A DNA stretch of 6,448 nt from positions 1 to 6,448 of the forward strand of contig JALUFA010000008.1 of assembly GCA_027052485.1 (NCBI GenBank), given 5' to 3'. The position numbers were made by a program, and so were the translations under genes. This document shows positions 6,119 through 6,448 of the stretch, in pieces. The notes beneath the pieces are model-generated. The model saw nothing but the letters and a program-made list of their open reading frames with translations. It ran no database searches and had not been told where the DNA came from. The DNA is from Hydrogenothermaceae bacterium (GTDB lineage Bacteria; Aquificota; Aquificia; Aquificales; Hydrogenothermaceae). How positions within the stretch are numbered: the first letter of the stretch is position 1; each line of letters opens with the position of its first letter.

Positions 6119-6448
6119 ATGACAAAAAAGATACCTCAGGAAGAAATTGAGGCTTTATTCCACGAGATAAGCAAGGTTTCTGGTGAAGAAGTAAATCTTG
6201 AAAAAGAAAGAGACCTTCCTTTACTGTATAAGTTCTATAGCTACAAATTTGGTAAGCTGTTGAAACAGAACTCAACCTTATCTTTTGGTTTAAATGTTGA
6301 AGTAATCCCATCAAAAATTTTAAAGGTAAATGATTTGCCCGATACAGCTAATTTCAAAATCAACTTAGAAAACAAATTTTTCATTTATGTTAAAACAGAT
6401 ACAGATAAACTATCCCAACTGGAAAAACTTTTATACAAAGGTTTAGGG
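6119..6448 (+). CDS. Hypothetical protein with FliM-like N-terminus, 3' end outside window
   Basis: An open frame of 110 codons runs from the ATG at 6119 to the right edge with no stop. The first residues, IPQEEIEALFHEI (5-17), resemble the LSQEEIDALL-type start of flagellar motor switch proteins FliM and FliY, the short segment that binds CheY-P in FliM. After a charged linker, residues 33-66 (DLPLLYKFYSYKFGKLLKQ onward, then FGLNVEVIP) recall the first helix and strand of the FliM middle domain, but identity is low. The later part (about 78-110) alternates beta and helical segments. There is no signal peptide, so it is likely cytoplasmic. It may be a divergent motor switch or related SpoA-type protein; the C-terminal domain that would decide lies outside the window. 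No other flagellar gene is seen here. Confidence 0.55.
   Translation, partial: MTKKIPQEEIEALFHEISKVSGEEVNLEKERDLPLLYKFYSYKFGKLLKQNSTLSFGLNVEVIPSKILKVNDLPDTANFKINLENKFFIYVKTDTDKLSQLEKLLYKGLG

Noticed and set aside
6117..6314. Minus-strand open frame of 65 codons
   Set aside because: Antisense to the FliM-like frame, which has a start, an SD and an open reading frame to the window edge.

Overview
This window looks like chromosomal DNA from a low-GC, probably thermophilic bacterium. The best guess is Aquificota, family Hydrogenothermaceae (Persephonella- or Sulfurihydrogenibium-like). The reasons are Lys/Glu-rich proteins, heavy use of AGA/AGG (Arg) and ATA (Ile), a stand-alone MnmC2-type tRNA methyltransferase of the kind characterised from Aquifex aeolicus, and a large secreted multiheme cytochrome. 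The assignment is inference. No tRNA, rRNA, IS element, integrase or CRISPR array is visible.

Layout from left to right: (1) the 5' part of a minus-strand, membrane-anchored protein with an AsmA/TamB-like look, running off the left edge; (2) divergent from it, a plus-strand cytoplasmic TPR-repeat protein; (3) convergent with that and overlapping its 3' end by 10 bp, a minus-strand mnm5U34 tRNA methyltransferase; (4) an intrinsic terminator, then a minus-strand secreted cytochrome c with seven CXXCH sites and a roughly 280-residue heme-free N-terminal module; (5) a 145-bp AT-rich gap with a candidate promoter and two short inverted repeats; (6) minus-strand pabB (aminodeoxychorismate synthase component I, folate pathway); (7) a palindromic TATAATTATA between divergent genes; (8) the 5' part of a plus-strand gene whose N-terminus resembles FliM, running off the right edge.

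The genes do not form one pathway: tRNA modification, folate synthesis, electron transfer, envelope and possibly flagellar functions sit side by side, each apparently with its own promoter. This mosaic arrangement is common in Aquificota. The most interesting signals are the N-terminal module of the cytochrome (conserved-looking GMHC...YCC cysteines plus a calcium-type loop), which could be an undescribed catalytic or metal-binding domain wired to hemes; the symmetric -10 palindrome that may fire in both directions; and a set of minus-strand genes with -10 hexamers so close to the ATG, and no Shine-Dalgarno, that leaderless transcripts are predicted. No complete new defence or mobile system is evident.
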